Origin: Planctomycetota bacterium
Lineage (GTDB): Bacteria; Planctomycetota; Planctomycetia; Pirellulales; Thermoguttaceae
Direction of reading: 5' to 3'
Assembly: GCA_029550925.1 (NCBI GenBank)
Contig: JAKPGL010000030.1
Span: 1-64,000, forward strand
Length of the DNA stretch: 64,000 bases
The notes under the pieces: generated by a model
Database searches by the model: none
Told to the model about the DNA's origin: nothing
The model's input: the letters and a program-made list of their open reading frames with translations, nothing else
Translations under genes and position numbers: made by a program
Shown: piece after piece, positions 26,265-35,269 of the stretch
How positions within the stretch are numbered: position 1 is the stretch's first letter
Layout: every line of letters begins with the position of its first letter

Positions 26265-29200
26265 GTGTTTTACGCCGATTTGCATATTCATTCCAAGTTT
26301 TCTCGGGCGACCAGTCGGGATTGCGATCTGGAACACTTGGCCCAGGCAGCCGCCCGAAAAGGGATTGCTGTGGTAGGCACGGGCGATTTTACCCATCCAG
26401 GTTGGCGTCAGGAGCTGGAGTCCAAACTGATCCCGGCTGAGCCGGGCCTGTATCGGTTGCGGCCGGAACTGGAAGGAAAGGCCCTGAAACATACGCCGGT
26501 GGCCCAGCCTGAGCCGGTCCGCTTTTTGCTCCAGGTGGAAATTGCCACCATCTACAAAAAGGCCGGCCAAACCCGCAAAGTCCACCATCTGATCTATGTC
26601 CCGGAGTTGGACCAGGCGCGGCGGTTTACCGAGCAACTGGCCCGGTTGGGCAATGTGGCTTCCGACGGTCGGCCCATTCTGGGGCTGGATTCCCGCACGC
26701 TATTGGAGCTAGTGCTTCAGACCGGGCCGGGCTGTTTTCTGATCCCAGCCCATGTGTGGACGCCGTGGTTTTCGGTCTTTGGGGCACACAGCGGGTTCGA
26801 TCGGCTGGAGGATTGCTACGAAGACCTAAGCGGCGAGGTGTTTGCGCTGGAGACGGGCCTTTCGTCCGATCCGCCGATGAACTGGCGATGGTCGGCCCTG
26901 GATCGTTTTGCCCTGATCTCCAATTCCGACGCCCATTCCCCTGGCAAACTGGGCCGGGAATGCTGCGTGTTCGATTGCCCGTTAGATTATTTCACCATGC
27001 GGGAGGCCCTGCACACCGGCCAAGGATACGCCGGCACCGTCGAATTTTTCCCCGAAGAGGGCAAATACCACTTGGACGGCCATCGGCAATGCGGCGTCTG
27101 CTGGGAGCCTCCGGAGACCCGGCAACACGGCGGTCGATGTCCCCAGTGCGGCAGGCCGGTTACGTTGGGGGTGCTGTATCGGGTCTGCCAGTTGGCCGAT
27201 CGACCGGCGCCGCCGGAACCGCTTCATCCACGGGCTGCGCCCTTCCGAAGCCTGATTCCCCTTTGTGAAATCCTGGGCGAAATCCTTCAGGCAGGACCGG
27301 ACACCAAAGGGGTGCAAAGCCGATATGAAGAATTGCTTGCCCGGTTGGGGCCAGAACTGTGGATCCTGGAACATGCACCTCTGGATCAGATTGCCCGGCA
27401 CGGTGGGGAACTTCTGGCCGAGGCTATCCGCCGGATGCGCACCGGCCAGGTCATTCGACAACCGGGCTTCGACGGCCAATACGGGGTGATTCGCCTTTTT
27501 ACCGACGAAGAACTCCGAAACCATCGAAGCGGCCATCGGCTATTGTCCGACGCTTCGCCTTTCCCCTGGCGGGAGAGGCCGGCTAGCCCGGAGGCTAGCC
27601 GGGTGAGGGGGACAACGGCTAGCATGGAACTTTCGCCTTCCATTGCCCCCTCACCCCATTCCTTTCCTGGGGAGGGGAGAGGGGAGGCAGCCCCTTCACC
27701 CGGCCTGGCTAGCACCAGACCATCCTCTCCCGCAGAGGGGAGAAGGGACCGGACTGCTGCTTCCGCGGGAAAGACACCGGAAGGAACTCTCCGACCTACC
27801 CTCAGTGCCCCCACCTCTGCCAAACTGCTCTTTCCAGCAAGCGACCAGGGGTTGTTGGCCGGTTTGGATCCGCAGCAGCGGGCGGCGGTGGAGTGCGTGG
27901 AAGGGCCGGTGTTGATCCTCGCCGGGCCCGGCACGGGAAAAACCCGCACGCTAACCCATCGAATCGCTTATCTGGTGGCTGAGCATGGCGTGCCGCCGGA
28001 AACCTGTTTGGCCATCACTTTCAGCCGACGGGCCGCCGCCGAAATGCGAAACCGCCTGGAACATTTGGTTCCGACAGTAGCCGACCGGATCGTGGTGATG
28101 ACGTTTCATGCGTTCGGCTGGCAATTGGTGCGGGAATACGGCCGACGGTTGTCGGCTTCTGAGGCGGAGGGGGCTTTTGCGGTCCGGATGGTGGAACGGT
28201 TTGGCCCAAACTGGGACCGGCTATGCGTGGCTTCGGAGGCGCAGCGGCGGCAGCTTTTAGAGGGGCTACTGGACCTATCGGCGGCTCAGGCTGATCGTAT
28301 ATTGAAAAAAATCTCCCATGCCAGGCGTTCTCCCGATTCGCTTGCCGAAGACCCGAAATGGCAGGAGGCCCTTCGGGCGTATCAGGCGGAGATGGGCCGG
28401 CGGGGCTGGTTGGATTTCGATGATCTGGTGCTTGTGCCGCTAGAGATTTTACAGGCCGATCCGCCCTGGCAGGCTGAGCTCCAGAGGCGGTTTCGCTATG
28501 TCTCGGTGGACGAGTTTCAGGATATCGATGCGGCCCAGTACGGGTTGCTTCGGGCTTTGACGCCGGCGGGGGGAAATCTCTGCGTGATCGGCGATCCGGA
28601 TCAGGCGATTTACGGGTTTCGGGGGGCGGATGTGGGGTTTTTCGAGCGGTTTTTGGCGGATTATCCCACAGCCCAGCGCTTTGTGCTAACCCGAAATTAT
28701 CGTTCCAGCCGGGTCATCATCGAGGCGGCCGGGCAGATGATCGCCCCGGCCAGTTTAGTCCCGGATCGCCGCCTGGAAGCCCAGCCGGGCAGGATACCCC
28801 AGGTAGAAATTCACACCTGTCCGACCGAACGGGCCGAGGCGGAACTGGTGGTCCATCGGATCGAACAGCTTCTGGGCGGCCCGACGTTTTTCTCGCTGGA
28901 TAGCCGACGTTCTGGGGGCCAACAAGAGGCCGGTCTGAGCTTTTCCGATATTGCCGTGCTGTATCGGACCGAGGGACAGGCCGATCCGCTGGCCGAAGCC
29001 CTCGGGCGTTCTGGAATGCCTTTCCAGGTCTGTAGCCACAGGCCGCTAACGGAACTTCCCGCTGTCCAAAGGCTACTCCAGGAACTTCTCCGCCAGGAGA
29101 ATCCGGTAGAAAGCCTCCCGGAGCGTGTGCGGCAACTGTTGGAGAGTATTACTTCCGTCGATACCGAGAGTGGCGCAAGAGAAACCGAAAGAGCTGCGGC

Positions 29201-29681
29201 AGAACCAATCGGCCAAGAAATTTCGCCTGCTGTTCGGGACGTGCTTCTGCGATTGGCGGACAAGTGTAGCGACGATCTTGCTCAATTTTTGGCCGAGGCG
29301 GCCATGACCACCGAGGCCGACCTGTGGGACAGCCGGGCCGAGCGGATTTCGCTCCTTACGCTTCACGCGGCCAAGGGGTTGGAGTTTCCGGTGGTGTTTA
29401 TTGTCGGGTGCGAGGATGGGGTGATTCCGCTGCGGTTTTCGGCGGCAGAAGACCCGGGGCGATTGGCGGAGGAACGTCGGCTACTATTTGTGGGGATGAC
29501 GCGGGCAAGGGAACATTTGATCCTCACCCATGCCCGACGCCGCCTTTGGCAAGGAAAAGTGCGTTCGATGGAACCCTCGCCGTTTTTGGCCGACGTGGAG
29601 CGGCAACTGCTGGCCTTCCTGGAACATCGGCCCTCTACCAAACGCCGTCCTAGTCCGCAGCAACCCCAATTGTTTGAATAA
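26265..29681 (+). CDS. Endonuclease Q-like PHP nuclease fused to a UvrD-type helicase
   Basis: A 1138-residue fusion. Residues 1-270 form a PHP-type metal-dependent nuclease domain (DLHIHSKFSRATSRDCD, GTGDFTHPGW, SNSDAHSPGKLG). They are followed by a zinc finger with Cys 276/279/292/295 (CGVC ... CPQCGRPVTLGVL), the arrangement of archaeal endonuclease Q, which nicks 5' of deaminated or abasic bases. Residues from about 530 form an SF1 helicase with motif I GPGTGKT (Lys 559), motif II DEFQD (Asp 749), GDPDQAIYGFRGAD, and LLTLHAAKGLEF. The linker (432-495) is low-complexity and is encoded by a hairpin repeat found elsewhere between genes. The start is GTG with GGGAGG upstream. A repair helicase-nuclease role is likely; activity is inferred. 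Confidence 0.9.
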   Translation: MFYADLHIHSKFSRATSRDCDLEHLAQAAARKGIAVVGTGDFTHPGWRQELESKLIPAEPGLYRLRPELEGKALKHTPVAQPEPVRFLLQVEIATIYKKAGQTRKVHHLIYVPELDQARRFTEQLARLGNVASDGRPILGLDSRTLLELVLQTGPGCFLIPAHVWTPWFSVFGAHSGFDRLEDCYEDLSGEVFALETGLSSDPPMNWRWSALDRFALISNSDAHSPGKLGRECCVFDCPLDYFTMREALHTGQGYAGTVEFFPEEGKYHLDGHRQCGVCWEPPETRQHGGRCPQCGRPVTLGVLYRVCQLADRPAPPEPLHPRAAPFRSLIPLCEILGEILQAGPDTKGVQSRYEELLARLGPELWILEHAPLDQIARHGGELLAEAIRRMRTGQVIRQPGFDGQYGVIRLFTDEELRNHRSGHRLLSDASPFPWRERPASPEASRVRGTTASMELSPSIAPSPHSFPGEGRGEAAPSPGLASTRPSSPAEGRRDRTAASAGKTPEGTLRPTLSAPTSAKLLFPASDQGLLAGLDPQQRAAVECVEGPVLILAGPGTGKTRTLTHRIAYLVAEHGVPPETCLAITFSRRAAAEMRNRLEHLVPTVADRIVVMTFHAFGWQLVREYGRRLSASEAEGAFAVRMVERFGPNWDRLCVASEAQRRQLLEGLLDLSAAQADRILKKISHARRSPDSLAEDPKWQEALRAYQAEMGRRGWLDFDDLVLVPLEILQADPPWQAELQRRFRYVSVDEFQDIDAAQYGLLRALTPAGGNLCVIGDPDQAIYGFRGADVGFFERFLADYPTAQRFVLTRNYRSSRVIIEAAGQMIAPASLVPDRRLEAQPGRIPQVEIHTCPTERAEAELVVHRIEQLLGGPTFFSLDSRRSGGQQEAGLSFSDIAVLYRTEGQADPLAEALGRSGMPFQVCSHRPLTELPAVQRLLQELLRQENPVESLPERVRQLLESITSVDTESGARETERAAAEPIGQEISPAVRDVLLRLADKCSDDLAQFLAEAAMTTEADLWDSRAERISLLTLHAAKGLEFPVVFIVGCEDGVIPLRFSAAEDPGRLAEERRLLFVGMTRAREHLILTHARRRLWQGKVRSMEPSPFLADVERQLLAFLEHRPSTKRRPSPQQPQLFE
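27561..27750. repeat. Intergenic-type hairpin repeat inside a coding region
   Basis: Within the linker of the EndoQ-UvrD gene the DNA reads as two CTCTCCC/GGGAGAGG-type hairpins with GGGTGAGGG and CCCCTCACCCC arms. This is the same arrangement as the intergenic block at 52340-52500. The insertion keeps the reading frame and codes for a Pro/Ser/Arg-rich stretch (residues about 432-495). Confidence 0.7.
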
Positions 29682-29917
29682 AACTCATAGTTCAACCGAG
29701 TGAAGTAGATATTGATTTCTATCGGGAGTGGGTTTTCTATGGTCATCCCTGCGAAAGCCGCCGATCCATGGTTATGACTGTACCTTGGACTCTTCTTTGA
29801 ATCTCCTTCTGTGCGGGGAGAACAAAGAAGCGACTTTATGGCGGCCTGGATTTTCGCTTGGGCGGTAAGGACAACATCGCTCGTCTCTGGAGGCGGTTTT
29901 TTCCCAAGGCGGAAGGG
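29682..29917. other. Gap between convergent genes with a decayed repeat
   Basis: Contains a degenerate family A end (AGTTCAACCGAGTGAAG at about 29693-29709) and a GTCATCCCTGCGAAAG fragment. No gene is seen. Confidence 0.5.
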
Positions 29918-31534
29918 TTACAAGGTTTTTCGTTTGGAAGCGGGTTCGGTGAAAGAGTCCCAACGGATTTGGCCGCCTAGCTTTTTCAGGGCATATCCTA
30001 CTTCTCGGAGATAATCGCCATAGACCACCAGAGTATGAAAGCCTTCCATGCTGCGGGCAAGGCGCTGCCAATCGCCGTCGATTTGGATTTCCATCTGGGA
30101 TCGGCAGGCCGGATAGGAGGGGCTGTCCACAATCCGGCCCCGAAAACCTTGCCATTGGGTGCAGGCAAGATTCGGGATGATTACGGTAACCACTTGGCCT
30201 TTTCGATAGAAAGTTTTACAGGCGGCGCCGTAGTCGGACTCATAGTGGGTCATGATGGCGGCTGGCTCGAAATCCCGGCCATTCATCCGTCGGGGCGCTT
30301 GGCAGTGGGCCACAAAGAACAGCCCATCATGAGGCACATGGCTATTGCAGACAAAGGCTGGGCGACTGGCGATCCAGCGCAGGAGCACCCCGGGCATGGT
30401 GTGCGAAAGATCCGTATGGCAGAAGGCCGTATAGCCTTCGTCGTTGGCTAGGCTCAGGAGCAAGCAAGGCGGAGTATCCAACATTGTAATTTGTTCATGT
30501 CCCATGCATCGAGCGAATCCGAAATTGCTAGCCCCTGTTTCTTGCAGAAGCTGCCGGACCACATAGAGGGCCATGAGCGAGTTGAAAACAAATTTCCGTT
30601 CGGTTTGGAGTTGGACGTTGGGCATGTTCACCAGAGCGGCGGTCTGGGCCTCGATCTGTTTTTGGACCTTGGGGTCCCCACGAGCAGCCCCCAGCCGTTT
30701 AGCAAACTCCTCGTCGGGGACGTTCACAAACTCGTATCCCCAAACTTCCTTGGCCACGGTAGGCCCGTGTTTTTGGGCCAACGCACTGTAGGCGGCCAAG
30801 CCGCCAATGGCGAGCATCTTTGTACCACGGGCGTTTTTGAGTCCGTAGAAGGCCCGCAAACGCCATAGAAGTTCATCATAGCTATCCACCACCAGGTCGT
30901 CGAAGTCATAGTCGGACCGAACCCACGTGTCGCCGCTGCCCCGCAAGAACCGCCAATGGGCGATCTCAAAACCCAAGTAGAACGGCCCAGACCGATGCCG
31001 AACAAACATGACCATAGGGAGTTTCAATTGCCATTGCGTCACATAGCCTGCCGCATAAAGGAGGCACAAATCGGTATCCTCGATTTTGAGTTGTTCGAGT
31101 TTTGATTGGCTATCCAGCAGTTCGACCGGATGGAGCTGGATAGGAAATTCTGCTTTTTCTTGGAGTTGGGTTAGTTCTTTGCGGATGCGGGCGGCTTCTT
31201 CCTGGGCCGCCTCCAGGGTGTGGATCGCCCCATAGTTCCGCCAGGATTGCCGGTCAGTCCGGGTAGGAAGATCAAAGACCAGGATCGGCTTGATCCGCAG
31301 CGGAGCGCCCTGGGGAAATGGCCGATCCCCTGGAACCGGCTCTGCCTCTGCCGCCCAAAGGCTGAGCCCGCTCAGGCTCAGTCCGCTCATCCCGATCCCG
31401 GCGGCGCTCAGACCCTGCAAAAAATGCCGACGAGAGAGGTTCCTAGAAAATCGGAAATACCCACCCCCACAACAACGGATACATTTTTCCTGATGAACAA
31501 TGTGCATCTCATCCCGTTCGTTCGGTTGGTTCAT
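29918..31534 (-). CDS. Tat-signal protein, sugar isomerase-like
   Basis: A 538-residue protein with a twin-arginine signal (SRRHFLQGLSAAG), preceded by an unusually long leader that contains a Cys-rich CIRCCGGG. The mature part lacks clear textbook motifs, but its overall look is like the planctomycete proteins annotated as L-fucose/arabinose isomerase-related: a first domain with ELLDSQSKLEQLK, a second with MLAIGGLAAYSALAQKHGP, and a C-terminal domain with FCHTDLSHTMPGVLLRWI. The assignment is by general resemblance only. AAAGGGA precedes the start. The next gene on this strand upstream is an exported Gfo/Idh/MocA oxidoreductase, which fits a sugar-related role. Confidence 0.6.
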   Translation of the reverse strand: MNQPNERDEMHIVHQEKCIRCCGGGYFRFSRNLSRRHFLQGLSAAGIGMSGLSLSGLSLWAAEAEPVPGDRPFPQGAPLRIKPILVFDLPTRTDRQSWRNYGAIHTLEAAQEEAARIRKELTQLQEKAEFPIQLHPVELLDSQSKLEQLKIEDTDLCLLYAAGYVTQWQLKLPMVMFVRHRSGPFYLGFEIAHWRFLRGSGDTWVRSDYDFDDLVVDSYDELLWRLRAFYGLKNARGTKMLAIGGLAAYSALAQKHGPTVAKEVWGYEFVNVPDEEFAKRLGAARGDPKVQKQIEAQTAALVNMPNVQLQTERKFVFNSLMALYVVRQLLQETGASNFGFARCMGHEQITMLDTPPCLLLSLANDEGYTAFCHTDLSHTMPGVLLRWIASRPAFVCNSHVPHDGLFFVAHCQAPRRMNGRDFEPAAIMTHYESDYGAACKTFYRKGQVVTVIIPNLACTQWQGFRGRIVDSPSYPACRSQMEIQIDGDWQRLARSMEGFHTLVVYGDYLREVGYALKKLGGQIRWDSFTEPASKRKTL

Positions 31535-31736
31535 GGCGATTCCCTTTCATCGCAAAGGAAAAAGTAGTGCTTCATCTACTTGTTCTTTTGGAGTATCACC
31601 CTTCTGGCCATTACCGGAAGAAGGCGAAAAAAGTGGCCAAAACGGAAGTCTTAGCAAGCTCCGCTCCGAAACAAACGGAACGTCCCAAATGGCTGAAGCA
31701 CTCGCCCGAAGGGATTGATCGTTCGGAGAGATACTT

Positions 31737-33023
31737 TTACAGGGTTTCGGGGAGTTCGTAACCTTTTCGGCGCACACGGACCACCCAGCGGTTGGCCGCC
31801 TCGTCCCCCTCAAAGCGCTCTTTGACCGGGTCCCATCGCAACCGTCGGCCTTCATAGCGGGTGATGTTGGCCAAGTGGCAAACGCTGACCGAACGATGGC
31901 CGATTTCCACGTCAGCCACAGGCTTTTGCCGACTGCGGATGCAGTCGATCCAGTTCTGCATGTGCCAACGGGCTTGCCACAATGCGACCTGATCGCTCCA
32001 TTTGCGTTCCTCGGCTTCGGCATCGACTTTTTTGAGCAGCTCCTGAGCAATGTCGAGCGGATTGGAGGTGAACTTATTGCGGTTGATTTCCAATTTGCCC
32101 TTTTCGCCCACAAAGACGGCCCCGCCCACAGGCCCTCGGTCCAGCACGAATCGCAAAGGCACGCCGTTGGCGTAGCGTATTTCCACCTGGCCGTTGTATC
32201 CGGGCGTAAGCGGCTGCATCTCTACCGGTCCTGTGTGGTCGCAGCCTAAGGCCCACTGCACCTGATCTACGCCGTGGGCGCCCCAATTGGTCATTTCGCC
32301 GCCCATCATGTCGATCCATCCCCATTGCATCCAACGGGGATTGAACGGTCGCCAAGCGGCTTGATTGAGCCACTTGTCCCAATCCAACCCAGCAGGGACC
32401 GGCTCTTCAGGAAACGGCTCTTTGGGCAAGGGGTTCGGCCCGGTGTAGTTGACGGCCCGGACTTCCAGGATTTTTCCCAGCCCGCCGTTGCGAATAAACT
32501 CACAGGCGATCCGGTTCATCGCCATCGAACGTTGCTGGGTGCCCACCTGGAGAATCCGCCCGTATTTGCGGACCGCCTCGACTAGCGCCCGGCCTTCGTG
32601 GATGTATAAAGTCAGCGGCTTTTCCGCGTAGATGTCCTTGCCTGCCTGGCAAGCGTGGATACAAGGCAACACCCGTTGAAAATCCAGGGTAGCTACGATC
32701 ACCGCGTCCACGTCGCGGCGTTCCAACAGCCGACGATAGTCCTGATACACGGGCCAATCGCCGTTTTTCTTTTGTTTGAATGCGTCGGCCCGCGGCAGGT
32801 TGCAGTCGCACAGGGCGACAATTCGGCCATTCTCCGGAAGTTGCTCCAGGAGCAACGAGGCCCGATTGCCGACCCCGATGGCCCCCACGCCGATCCGCTC
32901 ATTCGGTCCCGGTCGGCCCGGCGCACTCCAGGCCGACGAAGGAATCAACCAGGGAACCGCCAAACCACTCCCGACGCCCAACAGCAACCCGCGCCGAGAC
33001 ATCCGACCCCTCTGGTAGGACAT
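31737..33023 (-). CDS. Tat-exported Gfo/Idh/MocA family oxidoreductase
   Basis: A 428-residue exported oxidoreductase. The twin-arginine signal is SRRGLLLGVGSG. The Rossmann fold starts at IGVGAIGVGNRASLLLEQL (about 44-62), and the EKP motif is at 134-136 (YAEKPLTLY). The C-terminal domain contains WIDMMGGEMTNWGAHGVDQVQW, where Asp and His are candidates for substrate contact and catalysis. AGGAGA precedes the start. It shares about the same layout as the copies at 35 and 38 kb but differs in sequence, so the family members probably have different substrates. It lies upstream of the isomerase-like gene on the same strand. Confidence 0.88.
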   Translation of the reverse strand: MSYQRGRMSRRGLLLGVGSGLAVPWLIPSSAWSAPGRPGPNERIGVGAIGVGNRASLLLEQLPENGRIVALCDCNLPRADAFKQKKNGDWPVYQDYRRLLERRDVDAVIVATLDFQRVLPCIHACQAGKDIYAEKPLTLYIHEGRALVEAVRKYGRILQVGTQQRSMAMNRIACEFIRNGGLGKILEVRAVNYTGPNPLPKEPFPEEPVPAGLDWDKWLNQAAWRPFNPRWMQWGWIDMMGGEMTNWGAHGVDQVQWALGCDHTGPVEMQPLTPGYNGQVEIRYANGVPLRFVLDRGPVGGAVFVGEKGKLEINRNKFTSNPLDIAQELLKKVDAEAEERKWSDQVALWQARWHMQNWIDCIRSRQKPVADVEIGHRSVSVCHLANITRYEGRRLRWDPVKERFEGDEAANRWVVRVRRKGYELPETL

Positions 33024-33102
33024 GTTCCGATCTCTCCTAAAGCAAAAAGGTAACTTCTTGCCAAATAAAACCTCTACATAATTCCGATTTTTATTGAGCT
33101 TG

Positions 33103-33297
33103 GTAACAGTTCAGCCGAATGCAAAGGAGGCTTATTGTAAGGCGAAATTTGCCCGGTATTGTCACTGCCGCTCTAGCGGCAGTCCAGGGTCCTATGAGGC
33201 GGCTACTTTGTTATTCCTCCCAAGTAGTGGATGCAAGAAGCCTAGATTGGGCGCTTACGCGGGAATGATAAGGTACTGCATTCGCCTAAAATGTTAT
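33103..33297. repeat. Family A MITE-like element, copy A3
   Basis: The clearest copy: 195 bp from GTAACAGTTCAGCCGAATG to an inverted end CTAAAATGTTAT. The octamer TGAGCTTG lies directly outside both ends, and the match extends to 13 bp (TTATTGAGCTTGG at 33091-33103 and 33294-33306) because the element end partly repeats it. The interior core (33161-33269) is nearly the same as in A2, A4, A5 and A7. Confidence 0.85.
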
Positions 33298-33659
33298 TGA
33301 GCTTGGAATATGCAATTAAACCTGCCGCTGTTGGGAAAACCCTAAAAATAGACTATTTCCGAGGCCGGATGCTTTAGCTGTTCATTCAACCGCAATAATC
33401 TCTTAGGCTTTGAGGGTAGGGGAACGGCGGCGCAAATCCGAAGAGAACCAGACACACATCGCTTTCTTAGTAGTATAATCACCCCTGGTGCTGTCCAACA
33501 TGTGGAAAAATGAGTTATCCCCAGTTTTGAGGTGGACGGGGAAAATTGGCAGTACCTTCCCAGTGGTTATTTTGGTATAAGGTTAAGAAGAAATAGCAAA
33601 CAAGATTGTTTGTACCATTTCAGCCGAGTGAAGTAACCCTGGTTTCTCCTCTCTCTCCT

Positions 33660-33978
33660 GAAATTGGTATCTACACATTTGGCCTGCGGTGGGAAGGCCG
33701 TCTGAACGTCGGCCAACAGGCTATTTTATTGTAACACTTCAGCCGAGGGAAGGACATCTATTGGGAAGAAGGTCCATACATTGTCATTCCCGCTCTAGCG
33801 GCAGTCCAGGGTCCTATGAGGCAGCTACTTTGGTATTTTTCCCGAGTAGATGCTGCAAGAAGCCTAGATTGGGCGCTTTGGCGGGAATGACAAAGTACGG
33901 CATTCGGCTAAAATGTTACCCCGGTTTGCACTCTCCTGAACCTCGCCCCCTCCACCGATTTGTGTAGATACCAATGCC
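33660..33978. repeat. Larger family B element enclosing a family A copy
   Basis: The ends match the family B termini: 16 of 18 bases on the left (GAAATTGGTATCTACACA) and 18 of 18 on the right (TGTGTAGATACCAATGCC). Family A copy A4 lies inside. No 5-bp duplication is visible. It looks like a family B element later hit by a family A element. Confidence 0.7.
33731..33919. repeat. Family A MITE-like element, copy A4
   Basis: Runs from GTAACACTTCAGCCGAGG to an inverted GTAACATTTTAGCCGAATG end, with the 109-bp core at 33783-33891. Flanking octamers differ, so the copy may be recombinant or old. Confidence 0.8.
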
Positions 33979-34198
33979 CGCGGCGGGGAGAGGCGAAGGA
34001 GTTCCGCCGCCTTGGCGGTTTGTCCAGCTTCCTGCACGGTCCTCTGGGATGTGTCCAATGCCAGAGGAGAGGGGATTTTGGATTCTTGGTTGCACAGCAA
34101 TGATAACCAGGGGGATACCCTTGGACAGGAATGAGAAGGGACTGGTTTGTTTTCCAGCGTCTAAAATGCTACAACACACCGATCGAAAGGATATTCCG

Positions 34199-34759
34199 AT
34201 GCGGATGGAAGTGGAGATGAAGTTTCCGGTGGAGGATATAACAGCGGTGGCGGCCCAATTATCGGCCTTGGGGGCGGAGGTTACGCCTGCCCAGGAAGAA
34301 CGGGACCTTTATTACGCACATCCAGCCCGTAATTTCACCCAAACCGACGAGGCCCTTCGCATTCGTCAAAAGGCCGGTCGCTGTTTTCTTACCTACAAAG
34401 GCCCCAAAATCGACCCGACCACTAAAACCCGTCGGGAAATCGACCTGCCGCTGCCCGAAGGGCCGGACGCCTTCGCTGCCTGGGACGAACTGCTCCAGGC
34501 CCTGGGGTTTCGACCCGTAGCCGAGGTCCGCAAGCTGCGTCAAAAAGCCTTTCTGGTCTGGCAAGGATACCGGGTAGAGATTTCCCTGGACGAAGTGGCC
34601 GAATTGGGTTCGTTTGTCGAGTTGGAGCTGGTGAGCGATATGGCCGGTTTGGAGGCCGCCCGATCCGTCCTTACCGACTTGGCCGACCGGTTGGACCTCC
34701 GCCAATCCGAACGCCGCAGCTACCTGGAACTGCTCCTGGAAAAACGCGCCGCCCCATAG
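34199..34759 (+). CDS. CYTH-domain protein (CyaB / class IV adenylate cyclase-like)
   Basis: A 186-residue CYTH-fold protein. The family ExExK signature is seen at the start (MEVEMKF), with the tunnel-lining charged residues following: LRIRQKAGRCFLTYKGPK, REIDLP, KLRQKAF and ELGSFVELEL. Members hydrolyse triphosphates or make cAMP; the class IV cyclase annotation is common for this type, but thiamine-triphosphatase-like or polyphosphatase activity is equally possible. AAAGGA lies nine bases before the ATG at 34199; an alternative start two codons on would not change the domain. There is no signal peptide, so it is cytoplasmic. Confidence 0.88.
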   Translation: MRMEVEMKFPVEDITAVAAQLSALGAEVTPAQEERDLYYAHPARNFTQTDEALRIRQKAGRCFLTYKGPKIDPTTKTRREIDLPLPEGPDAFAAWDELLQALGFRPVAEVRKLRQKAFLVWQGYRVEISLDEVAELGSFVELELVSDMAGLEAARSVLTDLADRLDLRQSERRSYLELLLEKRAAP

Positions 34760-34807
34760 CAGAACACCCGAAGGCGATATGTCCCTACATGACCGCATCC
34801 GTTTTTC

Positions 34808-35003
34808 GTAACATTTTAGCCGAATGCAGTACTTTGGCACTGCCGCGCAATCGCCCAATCTAGGCTTCTTGCAGCCTATACTTGGTAGGAATAACAATAT
34901 AGTCGCCTCATAGGATCCTGGATTGAGAGCTTTCGCGGGAATGACAATTCCGAGTAACTTCTGCCGTAAAATCAGCCCCCTCTGCATACGGCTAAAATGT
35001 TAC
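34808..35003. repeat. Family A MITE-like element, copy A5
   Basis: 196 bp between good inverted ends (GTAACATTTTAGCCGAATG and its complement with one change), with the core inverted relative to A2-A4 (about 34838-34945). Flanking octamers CGTTTTTC and GATTTTTA share only their T run. It lies just upstream of the broken HicA-like gene. Confidence 0.8.
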
Positions 35004-35038
35004 GATTTTTATTACTCGACTTGCGGCGCCGGTAGGCC

Positions 35039-35269
35039 ATGAGTGAAAAACTTCCTCGTATCGACTGTCTCCGCCAGGTATGCGTTTTATAAAAAGCCGG
35101 TTTTGAGCGAGTACGGCAAAAAGGCATCCCTCTCCATCTACGTAGGCCGATCGATGGGAAACGGCTCACCGTGGCTGTGTATCAGGGCAAAATAGTCCCT
35201 TGGGGGCCGTTATGGGCCATTTTATGTGATGCGGATATCGGTGTGGAGGAATTCCGGAAATTACTATAA
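35039..35269 (+). pseudogene. HicA/YcfA-type toxin with an in-frame stop
   Basis: A 77-codon frame whose translation matches the small double-stranded RNA-binding-like HicA (YcfA) toxins: it opens KLPRI, continues KAGFERVRQKGIPLHLRRP and ends DIGVEEFRKLL. Codon 18 is TAA (35090-35092), so the product would be cut after 17 residues. The usual His of the G-S-H motif is also changed (GIPLHL). No HicB antitoxin gene is found; a family A element ends 35 bases upstream where one might expect it. It is probably a dead remnant. The frame was too interrupted to stand out as an open reading frame. Confidence 0.7.

Larger units (their letters stand above)
33024..34198. other. Repeat-dense intergenic region
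   Basis: Almost 1.2 kb without a supportable gene. It holds family A copies A3 and A4, a solo family A left end at 33612-33636, and the larger family B element enclosing A4. The stretch 33300-33600 contains only a promoter-like block near 33470-33498. It lies between the divergent oxidoreductase and CYTH-protein genes and looks like a preferred landing zone for small elements. Confidence 0.7.

Noticed and set aside
33470..33498. Promoter resembling that of the decayed toxin-antitoxin locus
   Set aside because: The GGGTGATTATACTA block is similar, but the -35 is imperfectly spaced and no gene follows.
33974..34198. N-terminal extension of the CYTH protein
   Set aside because: The extension is encoded by repeat ends and lacks a ribosome site; the ATG at 34199 has one and starts at the ExExK motif.
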